The notes: generated by a model not told the origin, from the letters alone. DNA of 44,998 nucleotides from Microscillaceae bacterium (GCA_025054775.1 JANWZA010000038.1:1-44998), one strand, 5' to 3'. Positions 16,081 to 26,256 are shown, counted from the stretch's first letter. Translations and numbers: made by a program.

Positions 16081-19000
16081 ATGAAGGCAAAATATTACTT
16101 TTTATTATTTTTTTGTCTGTTGTTACATATACACAGTTTTGCTCAAATTTGTTCTACTTGCAACTCTACAAGTAGCGGAAATTGGGATAGTCCAGCTACG
16201 TGGGGAGGCTATACACCTGCTAATAACGCCATAATTACCATTAATCCAGGCCATACCGTAACTTCTACCTCTGCATTAGATCTGTTGGATGGTCAAGATA
16301 TTACAGTAAGTGCGGGGGGAAACCTTATTTTGAAAGCAGGAAATACCTTTCCTCGTTTTATAGACATCACCGTGAATGGTATGTTAATATTAGAAGGCGG
16401 AAGCATTAGCGCAACCACGTCAATTACCGTAAACGGTACATTGAGGTTAGAAGGGGGATCTATTAACACAACTATCCTTAGTTTCAATAATGCCTCAGTT
16501 TACGAACATGCCCGCGATGGAGGTATGATTCCCTTTGCTAGCTGGAATATCAATTCTACCTGTCGGGTTGTAGGAATAGTAAGTAGCCCAATCACTGGGG
16601 GGGTGCATCAAACTTTTGGAAATTTTGAGTGGAACTGCCCCTCTCAAAATATTATACAAAACGTTCCTGCTGGTCCGAATGTCAACATCAAAAAAGATTT
16701 TAGAATTATTCATACAGGTACAGCCTCTTTTAATTTAGGTGCTGGTTTCTTTTTTGTAGATGGGCTGACTACAGTTGGAACTAACGGATTCTTACAAGAC
16801 ACTGACTCTAATGGAGGCAACTTCTTCCGAGGAGACGTCGTAGTAGATGGGAAATGGGATACGAGTACACTACTTGTTAATGTACACCTTGGAAATGGAA
16901 TTTCAGGAGGGAATATTACACACAACAATCCTACGCCTAACTCTTTTCTTGCTTATGAGTTAGTATTTACTACACCAGGAAGAAGTTTGAATGGTGCTCC
17001 TAATGCTGCAGAGTTTAAATTGGAATTTTTAACTATCGGTAATTTTACACCAGGTATTACCAACAACCACAAGGTGAATATAAAGAATTTAATTCTAAAT
17101 CCATCTAACGGTTCTTTCATTCAAGGCAACGGAAGTATTTTGCGGTTTAGAGATGCAAGCCAAATCCTTCCTATTCCTAATCCCTCTCTTACTGATTTTC
17201 ATACCAACCCCAATCTTGTAGAATACATAGGTGAAAATGGTGATATATTTCCAGATGATTACCATAGCTTGGGCATAAATACTAACAATTCTAGTAATAC
17301 TAAAATTTTGACAGGTGGTAACATTTTAGTAAATCACAGCCTTTCACTTACGAATGGCAAAATAACTTTGAATAATAATAATCTGATTTATGGTGGTAGT
17401 GAAGCAAACCTCACACGCACCAACGGCTGGGTAGAAACAAATGGTACAGGTGCTTTTGTGCGAAGTACAGGAGGAGCTAACCTTACTTTTCCAGTGGGTA
17501 ATGCCTCACATTATCAGCCTGTACGTTTACTTAATGCAGCTGCCAATGCCTCAGTACGTTATGGCGCACCTTCGGTATCTGTCCCTATGGGAGGTCCGGG
17601 TTCATGGTACATTTTTAATACAGCTTCTTCTCAAATCTCCTTTATCAGTCCTTCAGGGTCTTTTTTGTATCATACCTCTACAATTCACAGGCTTATTTCT
17701 GGCATATGGTCTGCTGAATCTACTACCTTCTCTACAGGTACTTATACTACTAACAATTTGTTCTTTCTTCTCGTAGAAACAGAATTTTCAATCTATTCAA
17801 GAGACTTTTATACACTTGATGATTTTGCTGCTTGGAATAGTAATTCTAGCTGGTCGCTTGATGGCACTACTCTCTGCGTTTGTAATCCTAACAATATACC
17901 TAATGCACGTGTAATTATTAGACATAATACTTCTATTCCCGCAGGAGCCTTAGTGGGGACGCAAGCCATTATCGATATACAAGAGCCTGTTACTCTAACT
18001 TCCGACATAACTTTCTCTGCCGCTCAACTTTTGGGAGTTTCAGGAGCGAGACTTCGTATGATTATCAACGCTTTGCCTACCATAACCAATAATACCTTTG
18101 TTACTACCTCAGGCACCATAGTAGAGTTTGCAGGAGGTGGAGGTACTATTCCTAACCAATTTGGTACATACTATTACAAGAATCTAGTTATTGCAGGAAC
18201 GGGTACTAAAACACCTAGTGGGATTATTATCATACAAGAAAACCTTAATATAAATTCAGGTATATTTTCTTCTCCTTTAACAGGATTAGATAGTTTAAGT
18301 GTAGCAGGAACTACTACCATTGCAAGCGGTGCTACCTTCTCTGATGGTGTAAACCAAAATGCTAATAGTTTCGGTACGATTATCAATTATGGTACATTCA
18401 CCGCTTTGGGAGGAGGTAGTAATTTTTCTACTTTCAATTTTAGAGGAAATATAATTAATCATGTAGGAGCTACATTCAATACTAATTGCAACTGCGTGCA
18501 TATCTTCAACAAGTCCTTTGCACCGCCACTTATTATAACTCCAAACAGTCCTATAACTTTCGGAGCTACGAACTTAGGAAGTGCTTTCTTCTATTCTGAT
18601 GCCATAATTGCTGATGGAAGCCAAGTTACTTTTAATATAGCTGATAACTCTTCCCTAACAATCGCAAACAACAGAACAGTAATCAACAATAATACCAACG
18701 TACAAATCAATGGAGATGGGCAACTGAACGGTGCGGATAGCAATAGCAAATGGCTACAAGGTTCAGGTGCTGTTTTGAACTATGCTTCTGACAAAGTACC
18801 TATGAGCATAGGTATACTTGATGCGAGTACGAACGATAATACCGTTAATTACAACCGTGTGGGCAATCAATCATTAAAAGCCACTATTTACCGTACTTTG
18901 CAACTCACTAACAATAGCGTCAAAACTATTCCTGCAGGGACAGGAAATATCACTATCCAGAATGCTTTTACTATACCTGCAGGTGTTACTTTCCAAGTAA

Positions 19001-22000
19001 ATGATGGCAATTTTACAGCTAACGCGGATATGGTAATTAATGGTACTTGGCAGGATGCAACAAGTGGTGGAACAAGTACCTTCAATACTTTAACCGTTGA
19101 AACAGGTGGTACGCTTACGGTCGTTGGAACAAATACTTCCTCTTATATTTTTACAGGTAATATTACTAACAAGGGAAATTTCAACTTAAGAAGTAATTCT
19201 CAATGGCGTTTTAACGCTAATTTAAGTATTCAAAACCAAAGTCCCACACAAATGAACTTTGCTGAGTCTAATTCAGGTACGGGGCAGATTAATGGCGATG
19301 TTACTATTCTTGATGGCGGAGCAGGGGCAGGAAATGTAGCCCTTTATACTAACATAGGTATACCTATTTCTGGTTCAGGTACACTTACTAATGAATTGGG
19401 TAATGGTACAGCCACAGGGCGAAGGCTTATCTTAGAAGTATGTCAAGTACCCTTTACCAATGCTAGCAATGCCGTAGTGGAATACAATGCAAGCACAGAC
19501 ATTCCTACCAAAACCTGTGCAGCAGTAGATAATATATTTGTGTATAGACAAAATGTTAGTAGTGTTACACCTACTACCTACTATCATATTCATTTTACTA
19601 ATAATTCGTCTTATGGTTTAGGAGGCAATATTACCGTGAATGGTAATCTACTAATTGAATCGAGTGCTACCTTAAATGGTGGAGCAAATACTATCAATAT
19701 TAGAGGAGATTGGATAGGTAATGGCATCTTTAATAGTGGCACGAGTACCGTTATTTTTGATGGTACTGCAGCGCAAACTATCACAACTAACCCAACATCA
19801 CCTTTTTATAATTTGAACATCAACAATACTGCCTCGCTAGCCACAAATAGGACAGTCACCCTAAATAATACTATTTTCATACAAAATGCCCTAATCCTTA
19901 CTCAAGGTAGGCTTGTAGCAGGTAATCATAATATAAACTATTTTGGAACTGCCTTAAATCTTACTCGCACTAACGGTTGGGTAGAAACCAATGGTACAGG
20001 GCTTCTTGTTCGTAATAGCATTGCTACATTAGGTATTTTTGATTACCCTGTAGGTGATGCTACCTCTGCTAAGAACATCCGTCTTTCAGCTATTCAGAAT
20101 ACAGGCGTGCGATATGTTTCTCCTTCGGCTTTTCCTGTACCTACTTTTTTGCAAACTAATTGGCTTGATGGCTCTTGGCACATTGTAAGCACAAATAATT
20201 TTTCTACTGTACTGCGTGTAGAAAATCCAGGAGGTACCACTAACACTAATTCTGCTATTTGGCAGTGGAATGCCATAGGCAATCAATGGGGCCTGGTAGC
20301 TACTACTTTTACTTCTCCTAATAATTTCCAAACAATTAGCTCTGTGGCTTTAGGTACTAACGAATATTTTGCAGTACTTTCAGGAGTAGCCCTTGAACCT
20401 ACGGTCCAAGCTACCAATATTTCATTTAGTAGCATTACTGCCTTCCAGATACAAGTGAGTTGGACTAATGGCAATGGTGCTAAACGCCTTGTAGTAGCTA
20501 AGCAAGGTGGTCCCGTTACTTTTGTACCTACTGATGGAACTACCTACACTAGCATAAGCAGTAACTTCGGTACAAGTACTCCTGTAGCTTCAGGTGAATT
20601 TGTGGTGTACAATGGGAATGCGAATACTTTTTTGCTTACAGGGTTACTTCCCAACCAAACCTATCACTTCCGTATATTTGAATATAATGATAATGGCTTT
20701 GCAGGATTAGAAAATTACAACACAAGTACAGCCATAGGTAATCCTAATAGTGCTACAACATTCAACATTATTTTACTTAATAATATTACTCCCACTACGT
20801 ATTGTGCGGGGGCAACCACTAATGTAAGTTTCTCTTGCACAGGTATATTCACAAGTAATACCTTTATAGCCCAACTTTCTGATGCGGGTGGTAGTTTTAG
20901 CAGTCCAATTGATATTGGTGCTTTGAATACTAATGTTAATGGAACTAACGTTTTAATTAATTTTAATGTAACTTTTCCAAGCAATCTACCTACGGGTAAT
21001 AACTATCTCATCCGTATTGTAGCCACTGATGGTACGCAAAGTAATATTAGTAATTCGTTAACTATCAATGCTTTACCTACTATTACAACTCACCCTGCTA
21101 ATATTAGTTCATATGCAGGTGAAACCGTTACTTTTAGTATCGTGGCTACTGGCACGGGGCTAACCTACCAATGGCAAGTGAGTACCGATAATGGAATTAA
21201 CTTTAACAATTTAATAGGACAGACTAATGCAACGCTTTCTTTGGTAATTACTCAAGCTATGAATAGCTATCAATATCGCTGTCGGGTGCAAAATGCTGAA
21301 GGTTGTCAAATCATAAGCAACTCTGCCATACTTTTAGTAGGACCTGCCTTATATCCTATTCCTGATGCTAATTTTAGGGCTTGGTTAGTGAGCAATTATC
21401 CTGCTTGCATGGTAACTAGTAAAATAGATAATTTACCAAGACTAAACACTAACTGCAATGCAGTACAAAATGCGGTAAGTGTAAATATTACTGGTCAAAA
21501 TATTAGTAACTTAGATGGTATTCAATTCTTTACGAGCTTGCAAACGCTTAATGCCTCAAATAATAATTTGAATACTCTACCTATGTTGAGCAATACCTTG
21601 CAAACACTCAATATTTCTCAAAACCAGTTTACTACTTTACCCGTATTGCCGAGTGGGTTGTTGAATTTGAATTTGGCTAACAACGCGATAGGTTTTACTT
21701 TACCTAATAATTTTGCTACGCAACTACCTGTCCTACAAACACTCAATTTGGCTAATTTGGCTCTAACTGCTTTGCCACCTTTGCCAAGTACAATTATCAT
21801 AGGTGGGCTAAATGTAGAGAATAATGCTTTAGATTTCTTTGATTTAGAACCACTTGTTAATAAGTTTACTAGTCCTTCACAATATAGTCCGCAGGCTAAA
21901 TTTGTGTTGCAAGCGAGCATTAGTGTTATTCAAGGGGCGCCGCTCAATTTAGCAGGTTTGGCAATTGGTAGTAATAACATCACTTTATACCAGTGGTTCA

Positions 22001-22743
22001 AAGATGGACAACCCATAACCCACCCCAGCAATAGCTCTGCTTTGACTATCCCTGTGATAGATTTGGCAGATAATAACAAGGTGTTAGAATGCCGTGTAAC
22101 AAGTACTTTGTCAGGTTTATCAGGGCTAACGATTAGCAGTACAGGAGTAGTAATAGAAGTTATACCTGAAAATGTACCAAATACTCCTACAAACCTACGT
22201 GTAGAGCGAGATGCGCAAAACCGTGCTGTTATAAGTTGGGATTGGCAAAATAATGTGTTGTTTACACGTTGGTTCAAAATAGAGCGTTCAGAGGGAAATG
22301 CAGAAAACTTCGTAGAAATTGTAAGTGCAAATAATAACACAACCTACATAGATGCTAACCTAACCCCTAACGTAACCTATTTCTACCGTGTGCGTGCTGC
22401 TAATATTGCAGGAAATTCAGATTATACGGAAGCCATAGGAATTTCGCTTGCACCTACTACGGCTACTGCCTTGGAGCAGAATTGGCGTCAAAAGGTACAG
22501 ATTTATCCTAATCCAACTATACACAATTATATTCAAATTGGAATAGGAGAGGGCTTACAAGGGAAAATAAGCATTGATTTGATAAATACACAAGGTACGA
22601 TACTGAAAACTACGGAGTTCTTACTTGATGGTAGTACTCAAAGTCTCAATATTGAACTAAATGACTTGCCCGTTGGGACATACAATCTACTTATTACCAA
22701 AGGAAAACAACGAATTTTAAGGCAGTTTGTGAAAACAAACTAA
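16081..22743 (+). CDS. giant modular cell-surface protein with T9SS sorting domain
   Basis: This 2,220-residue protein has a Sec signal (MKAKYYFLLFFCLLLHIHSF, cut near AQ) and a C-terminal type A sorting domain from about 2135 (VQIYPNPT, then LPVGTYNLLITKGKQ). The type IX system would export it and anchor or release it. A SGNWDSPATW opening and long Asn/Thr/Gly-rich beta-helix-like tracts come first. A repeated module containing LTRTNGWVETNGTG occurs at about 428-540 and 1278-1390. Fibronectin III domains lie at about 1440-1550 and 2033-2123 and an Ig-like domain at 1664-1755. A leucine-rich block is at about 1800-1920 (LQTLNISQNQFTTLP). No enzyme motif is visible, so adhesion or surface-matrix function is the likeliest role. 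It is not in an operon and is followed by a bidirectional terminator. Confidence 0.92.
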   Translation: MKAKYYFLLFFCLLLHIHSFAQICSTCNSTSSGNWDSPATWGGYTPANNAIITINPGHTVTSTSALDLLDGQDITVSAGGNLILKAGNTFPRFIDITVNGMLILEGGSISATTSITVNGTLRLEGGSINTTILSFNNASVYEHARDGGMIPFASWNINSTCRVVGIVSSPITGGVHQTFGNFEWNCPSQNIIQNVPAGPNVNIKKDFRIIHTGTASFNLGAGFFFVDGLTTVGTNGFLQDTDSNGGNFFRGDVVVDGKWDTSTLLVNVHLGNGISGGNITHNNPTPNSFLAYELVFTTPGRSLNGAPNAAEFKLEFLTIGNFTPGITNNHKVNIKNLILNPSNGSFIQGNGSILRFRDASQILPIPNPSLTDFHTNPNLVEYIGENGDIFPDDYHSLGINTNNSSNTKILTGGNILVNHSLSLTNGKITLNNNNLIYGGSEANLTRTNGWVETNGTGAFVRSTGGANLTFPVGNASHYQPVRLLNAAANASVRYGAPSVSVPMGGPGSWYIFNTASSQISFISPSGSFLYHTSTIHRLISGIWSAESTTFSTGTYTTNNLFFLLVETEFSIYSRDFYTLDDFAAWNSNSSWSLDGTTLCVCNPNNIPNARVIIRHNTSIPAGALVGTQAIIDIQEPVTLTSDITFSAAQLLGVSGARLRMIINALPTITNNTFVTTSGTIVEFAGGGGTIPNQFGTYYYKNLVIAGTGTKTPSGIIIIQENLNINSGIFSSPLTGLDSLSVAGTTTIASGATFSDGVNQNANSFGTIINYGTFTALGGGSNFSTFNFRGNIINHVGATFNTNCNCVHIFNKSFAPPLIITPNSPITFGATNLGSAFFYSDAIIADGSQVTFNIADNSSLTIANNRTVINNNTNVQINGDGQLNGADSNSKWLQGSGAVLNYASDKVPMSIGILDASTNDNTVNYNRVGNQSLKATIYRTLQLTNNSVKTIPAGTGNITIQNAFTIPAGVTFQVNDGNFTANADMVINGTWQDATSGGTSTFNTLTVETGGTLTVVGTNTSSYIFTGNITNKGNFNLRSNSQWRFNANLSIQNQSPTQMNFAESNSGTGQINGDVTILDGGAGAGNVALYTNIGIPISGSGTLTNELGNGTATGRRLILEVCQVPFTNASNAVVEYNASTDIPTKTCAAVDNIFVYRQNVSSVTPTTYYHIHFTNNSSYGLGGNITVNGNLLIESSATLNGGANTINIRGDWIGNGIFNSGTSTVIFDGTAAQTITTNPTSPFYNLNINNTASLATNRTVTLNNTIFIQNALILTQGRLVAGNHNINYFGTALNLTRTNGWVETNGTGLLVRNSIATLGIFDYPVGDATSAKNIRLSAIQNTGVRYVSPSAFPVPTFLQTNWLDGSWHIVSTNNFSTVLRVENPGGTTNTNSAIWQWNAIGNQWGLVATTFTSPNNFQTISSVALGTNEYFAVLSGVALEPTVQATNISFSSITAFQIQVSWTNGNGAKRLVVAKQGGPVTFVPTDGTTYTSISSNFGTSTPVASGEFVVYNGNANTFLLTGLLPNQTYHFRIFEYNDNGFAGLENYNTSTAIGNPNSATTFNIILLNNITPTTYCAGATTNVSFSCTGIFTSNTFIAQLSDAGGSFSSPIDIGALNTNVNGTNVLINFNVTFPSNLPTGNNYLIRIVATDGTQSNISNSLTINALPTITTHPANISSYAGETVTFSIVATGTGLTYQWQVSTDNGINFNNLIGQTNATLSLVITQAMNSYQYRCRVQNAEGCQIISNSAILLVGPALYPIPDANFRAWLVSNYPACMVTSKIDNLPRLNTNCNAVQNAVSVNITGQNISNLDGIQFFTSLQTLNASNNNLNTLPMLSNTLQTLNISQNQFTTLPVLPSGLLNLNLANNAIGFTLPNNFATQLPVLQTLNLANLALTALPPLPSTIIIGGLNVENNALDFFDLEPLVNKFTSPSQYSPQAKFVLQASISVIQGAPLNLAGLAIGSNNITLYQWFKDGQPITHPSNSSALTIPVIDLADNNKVLECRVTSTLSGLSGLTISSTGVVIEVIPENVPNTPTNLRVERDAQNRAVISWDWQNNVLFTRWFKIERSEGNAENFVEIVSANNNTTYIDANLTPNVTYFYRVRAANIAGNSDYTEAIGISLAPTTATALEQNWRQKVQIYPNPTIHNYIQIGIGEGLQGKISIDLINTQGTILKTTEFLLDGSTQSLNIELNDLPVGTYNLLITKGKQRILRQFVKTN

Positions 22744-22784
22744 ACTCTGAAAAGGTATAAGAACTATTGAGTAATTTTAAGTTC

Positions 22785-22826
22785 GTGTATTCGTGGTTAA
22801 AAAAAAACTAAAAACCACGAATGCAC
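22785..22826. terminator. bidirectional terminator between the T9SS substrate and the FKBP genes
   Basis: ATTCGTGGTT at 22789-22798 pairs perfectly with AACCACGAAT at 22813-22822. The stem extends about four pairs further with one G-T pair. The A-rich loop serves both converging genes. Confidence 0.75.
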
Positions 22827-22828
22827 AA

Positions 22829-23749
22829 TTACGGTGTAATGATATCTACCATTTCAATATCAAAAACAAGAGGTGTAAAAGGGGGAATGTTGGTTGTACC
22901 ATTAGCACCATAAGCAGTTTCTGAAGGGCAAATGATAGTTACTTTATCTCCTTTTTCTAAATTAGGCACTACTTCATCCCAAGCCTTGATGATTCTCCCT
23001 GTGAGTTTTCCATCACGTACTGTAAGTTCAAAATTATTAACTTGGTCAAAAATACGATCGTCTAGAAATCTACCTACATAATTTACACGCACTTTATTGT
23101 TATTTTCAGGCTTCTTACCCGTGTTTCCTAGTAGGCGTTCAATAACATATACCCCACTCTCTGTTCTACGGTTTACGGTCAGCCCTTTTTCTCTGATGTA
23201 ATCCTCAATCAATTCAGTTTCGCTCTTAATACTCAAAAAAGTAATATCATACAAAAGTGGGGCGAAAGGTGGTACAATAGATATTAAATCGCGAGGAACA
23301 CCACCTTGAACACTAGCAAACCCTAAATGTGAGGGTAAAAGTAGTAGCACTCTATCTCCTGTTCCAATCAATTTTAGCCCTTCACGTACACCAAGCGGGA
23401 AAAGTGCCAAATTATTAGAATAAGCAAAGGTAAGTGGTTTATTGTTAGCTACTGAGGTACTATCAAAAATGCGTCCACTTAACAGACTTGCTATGTAGTG
23501 CATCGTTATTTGCTCACCCACTTCTACACGTCTGGGGTTACCTGCATTTTGTTTGACTACATAGTACAACCCCGAGCTGGTACGCTGAGCTATAAGGTTT
23601 CGCTCGCGCAAATATTGTTCTATTTCACGTTCACTAATGACTCGGTTACGATCTAATTCACTTTTTTCAGGTAGATAGCAAGCTGAGAAGCTAATAAGTC
23701 CAATAAAAGTGATGAGAATAGTACTTTTTTTAAGTATATTCATGTTCAT
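22829..23749 (-). CDS. lipoprotein with two FKBP-type domains
   Basis: The 306-residue protein starts at the ATG at 23749; the frame opens two codons earlier with TTG. The signal ends in the lipobox ISFSAC, so the mature protein should be lipid-anchored in the envelope. Two FKBP-like units follow. In the first (about 55-175) the motifs are GEQITMHYIASLLSGRIFDST and LLLPSHLGFAS. In the second (about 195-305) they are NNKVRVNYVGRFLDDRIFD and ICPSETAYGANGTTNIPPFTPLVFDIEM. Each unit begins with a short helical lead (YLRERNLIAQRTSSGLYYV; YIREKGLTVNRRTESGVYV). FKBP domains catalyse prolyl isomerisation or act as chaperones. Several aromatic pocket residues are replaced here, so activity is uncertain. 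It is the last gene of the DHH-FKBP-FKBP series. Confidence 0.85.
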   Translation of the reverse strand: MNMNILKKSTILITFIGLISFSACYLPEKSELDRNRVISEREIEQYLRERNLIAQRTSSGLYYVVKQNAGNPRRVEVGEQITMHYIASLLSGRIFDSTSVANNKPLTFAYSNNLALFPLGVREGLKLIGTGDRVLLLLPSHLGFASVQGGVPRDLISIVPPFAPLLYDITFLSIKSETELIEDYIREKGLTVNRRTESGVYVIERLLGNTGKKPENNNKVRVNYVGRFLDDRIFDQVNNFELTVRDGKLTGRIIKAWDEVVPNLEKGDKVTIICPSETAYGANGTTNIPPFTPLVFDIEMVDIITP

Positions 23750-23823
23750 GCTCAATTCAAAAATATTTTTTGAATTTTTTAGAATTTTTATATTTTCTAG
23801 ATTTGGAACGTAAAGTAATTTTT

Positions 23824-24789
23824 TTATTGTATGGGTGAGTTGTTACTTTTTTTATCTACTTTATCTGCTTTGGGTACTTCTTCTACCTTTACTAATTCAA
23901 TATCAAAGACCAAACATTGATATGGTTGAATCACACCACCTGCTCCTTGCCCACCATACGCTAAATGCGAAGGGATAAGTAATTTCCCTTTACCTCCTTC
24001 CTTAAACAGTGGGATGCCCTCGTCCCAGCCTTGAATTACCATGCCTCTGCCAATCAAAAGTTCGAAAGGTTGCCCTCTATCTACTGAGCTATCAAATTTA
24101 TTTCCTTGCAAGGTGTAGCCTGTATAATGTACTTTTACTTTATCTCCTGGTTTAGGTTGTTTTCCTGTGCCTTGTTTTTCAATTACATAGTACAAACCTG
24201 ACTGGGTTCTCTCGGCTTTCAAGCCCTTTTCCTTGATATACTTTTGTAGTTCTTCTTCATTTTTTTTCTTATTTTTCGCTTCTAGTTCTGCATTCTCTCT
24301 CTTAATTTCTTCTTGAGTTTGTACTTTGATTAGCTTAACGGTATGCAACAAGTCGGTTCCTTTTTTAAGGAAGGGAGGCATTTCCTGCCCTTTGGTGATG
24401 AGCGAGTCTGCTTTAATCCAAATATTTACACTATCCCCTTCAGCCATAAAGGCAAAAACCTCGCGCATGGGTTTAGGAATATACATTTCTTGAAAAGGCA
24501 CTTGCTTAATCATGCCATTAAAATCTTTGTAAGTATTTCTAATAATAGAGTCTTTATGATTTTTAATAATAAGGTGAAAACTTAATAAATCACCTACTTT
24601 CACTTTACGCGCCCCTTTGCCTCCACGGGACAGAATCTTATATTTTACACCTGACTTGGTAGTCCCTTCATACGAAGCTGAAGCGGGGTTAGACTCATCA
24701 CAAGAAAAAGCAAGAGGTACTATGAAGAATAGTATCAAGAGATGTTTAGGTGTGCTTATTCTACTAATAATTTGCATTGCTTGAAACAT
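23824..24789 (-). CDS. FKBP-type peptidyl-prolyl isomerase lipoprotein (GldI-like)
   Basis: This gene encodes a 321-residue lipoprotein with lipobox LAFSC (C30). The N-terminal half (about 40-160) is a degenerate FKBP-like unit, joined by a highly charged helical linker (EEIKRENAELEAKNKKKNEE) to a canonical FKBP domain (about 205-305). The canonical domain has KPGDKVKVHYTGYTLQGNKF, VIQGWDEGIPLFKEGGKGKL and LAYGGQGAGGVIQPYQCLVFDIEL, so prolyl isomerase activity is likely. GldI of Flavobacterium johnsoniae, required for gliding and T9SS function, is an FKBP-type lipoprotein. Whether this gene is its orthologue cannot be settled here. It lies 106 bases after the DHH gene and 74 bases before the second FKBP gene. 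Confidence 0.87.
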   Translation of the reverse strand: MFQAMQIISRISTPKHLLILFFIVPLAFSCDESNPASASYEGTTKSGVKYKILSRGGKGARKVKVGDLLSFHLIIKNHKDSIIRNTYKDFNGMIKQVPFQEMYIPKPMREVFAFMAEGDSVNIWIKADSLITKGQEMPPFLKKGTDLLHTVKLIKVQTQEEIKRENAELEAKNKKKNEEELQKYIKEKGLKAERTQSGLYYVIEKQGTGKQPKPGDKVKVHYTGYTLQGNKFDSSVDRGQPFELLIGRGMVIQGWDEGIPLFKEGGKGKLLIPSHLAYGGQGAGGVIQPYQCLVFDIELVKVEEVPKADKVDKKSNNSPIQ

Positions 24790-24895
24790 ATGAATTAGTT
24801 TCTGTAAAAGTTAAAAGTTAGAAAAGTTAAAAAATTATTTGTTTATTTTTGTAAATTCTTGTAATTTCAAGACAATCAATAAACTAACAAAATAT

Positions 24896-25924
24896 TTAAT
24901 ATGTAGGAATTTCTACTTTGTGCATTTGTTCTTGGTAAAGAGGTATAAGTTCTAGTAATTTCTTTTCAGTAGCTTCTAAGGATAGACTAGACCTACCGCC
25001 TGCGGCATTTTTATGCCCACCGCCTTCAAAATGAGCTTTCGCTAATTTATTCACGGCAAAATCACCGATTGAACGAAATGAGAGGCGAATTTCGTTTTCT
25101 TTTTCTATAAGAGTTGCTGCCATAACAATTCCTTTGATGGAGAGAGCATAATTAACAAGTCCTTCCGTATCACCTGTTTGGGTTTGGAAGCGCTTCTGCT
25201 CCTCTTGCGAAATAGTGAAATAAGCAAATTTATATTCAGGCAAAACTTTAAGCTTATTGGCTAACATGTAGCCTGTAAAACGGAGTTTATTTTCGGTATT
25301 AGTATCATAAATAAGTTTTTGTACTTTGTTTGTATTGATACCAATATCCATAAGCTCAGCCACAATAAGGTGAACTTTTTTACTTGTAGTAGGGTGCTTG
25401 AAAGAGGAGGTATCGGTAACTATACCTGCATAGATGCATTCTCCGATTACTTCGTCAATTAAAGATTTATCGCCGAGTAATGAAATAAAATCAAAAATTA
25501 GTTCGGCAGTAGAAGAAGCCTCTGGTCGCCAGAGGGAAAAATCCCATCTAATATTAGGTTCTAAATGATGGTCAATAACACAAATTTTAGCTTGGCTTTT
25601 CCTAAAAAAGCCCTCAATATCTTGCAAGCGGTTGTAGCTTGAGAAGTCTAAACAGAAAATAATTTCAGCACTTTCAAAAAGTTCTTCGCAAAGGTTTTTT
25701 GTTTGTGGGCTATATGCTACGATTTGCTTTTCGCCTCGCATCCAGTCTAGGAAGTCAGGATAATCGCTAGGGGTAACTACGGTTACCTCATGATTTTTTT
25801 TACGCAAGTAATGGTATAAGGCTAAACTTGAACCTATGGCATCAGCATCGGGATTGTAGTGTGTGGTAATAACTACTTTGCGCGGTGTAGAAATAAATTC
25901 TCTAAACGAATCTATGTTATCCAT
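24896..25924 (-). CDS. DHH/DHHA1 phosphoesterase (NrnA-like)
   Basis: The 342-residue cytoplasmic protein has all motifs of the NrnA-type DHH subfamily. H22 with D26 and D28 in THYNPDADAIGSS comes first. CLDFSSYNR, the DHH signature in CVIDHHLEPN, and AGIVTDTSSFKH follow, and the C-terminal DHHA1 signature is EGGGHKNAAGG. Family members use two manganese ions to degrade short oligoribonucleotides or dephosphorylate pAp, and others act on cyclic dinucleotides. The sequence does not separate these. It is the first gene of a minus-strand series with two FKBP lipoproteins, and a near-perfect promoter lies about 95 bases upstream. Confidence 0.92.
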   Translation of the reverse strand: MDNIDSFREFISTPRKVVITTHYNPDADAIGSSLALYHYLRKKNHEVTVVTPSDYPDFLDWMRGEKQIVAYSPQTKNLCEELFESAEIIFCLDFSSYNRLQDIEGFFRKSQAKICVIDHHLEPNIRWDFSLWRPEASSTAELIFDFISLLGDKSLIDEVIGECIYAGIVTDTSSFKHPTTSKKVHLIVAELMDIGINTNKVQKLIYDTNTENKLRFTGYMLANKLKVLPEYKFAYFTISQEEQKRFQTQTGDTEGLVNYALSIKGIVMAATLIEKENEIRLSFRSIGDFAVNKLAKAHFEGGGHKNAAGGRSSLSLEATEKKLLELIPLYQEQMHKVEIPTY

Positions 25925-26017
25925 ACAAAAGATGAAACATTGTTAAGAATTACAGAGGCAAAATATCTTAACTCACGAAAATGAGCTTCATAAATGATAC
26001 TTCACAAAAAAACGTAA

Positions 26018-26048
26018 CAAAGGTAGTTTTTTTTGGTGAATATACAAA
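26018..26048 (-). promoter_or_regulatory. full Bacteroidota promoter (TTTG-N19-TACCTTTG) for the DHH-FKBP operon
   Basis: On the minus strand TTTG (26048-26045) is followed after 19 bases by TACCTTTG (26025-26018). This matches the consensus TTTG-N19-TAnnTTTG at both boxes and in spacing. Transcription would start near 26011, giving a leader of about 85 bases before the ATG at 25924. The rest of the 351-base gap 25925-26275 shows no convincing gene. Confidence 0.75.
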
Positions 26049-26256
26049 ATTTAGACAATAAACTAACAACAAGCAAGTAAAATTTGGGGAAAAATACGGA
26101 TTGAATACGTTTATCAGAATTTTTTTGTTCACTCTGCGTACGAAAGTGGAGAAATATAAACAGAATACTATCTTTGCTTAAGATTTCCATATGAAGGCTA
26201 GGTTCTTTTAGATTAGATACCTAAAAATAAACCTTTGGTTGAACATCTTTTACAAT

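Noticed and set aside
26002-26190. Short minus-strand open frame in the gap between the DHH and fur-family genes.
   Set aside because: It runs through the near-perfect promoter at 26018-26048 and its composition is just that of AT-rich DNA, with no recognisable motif.
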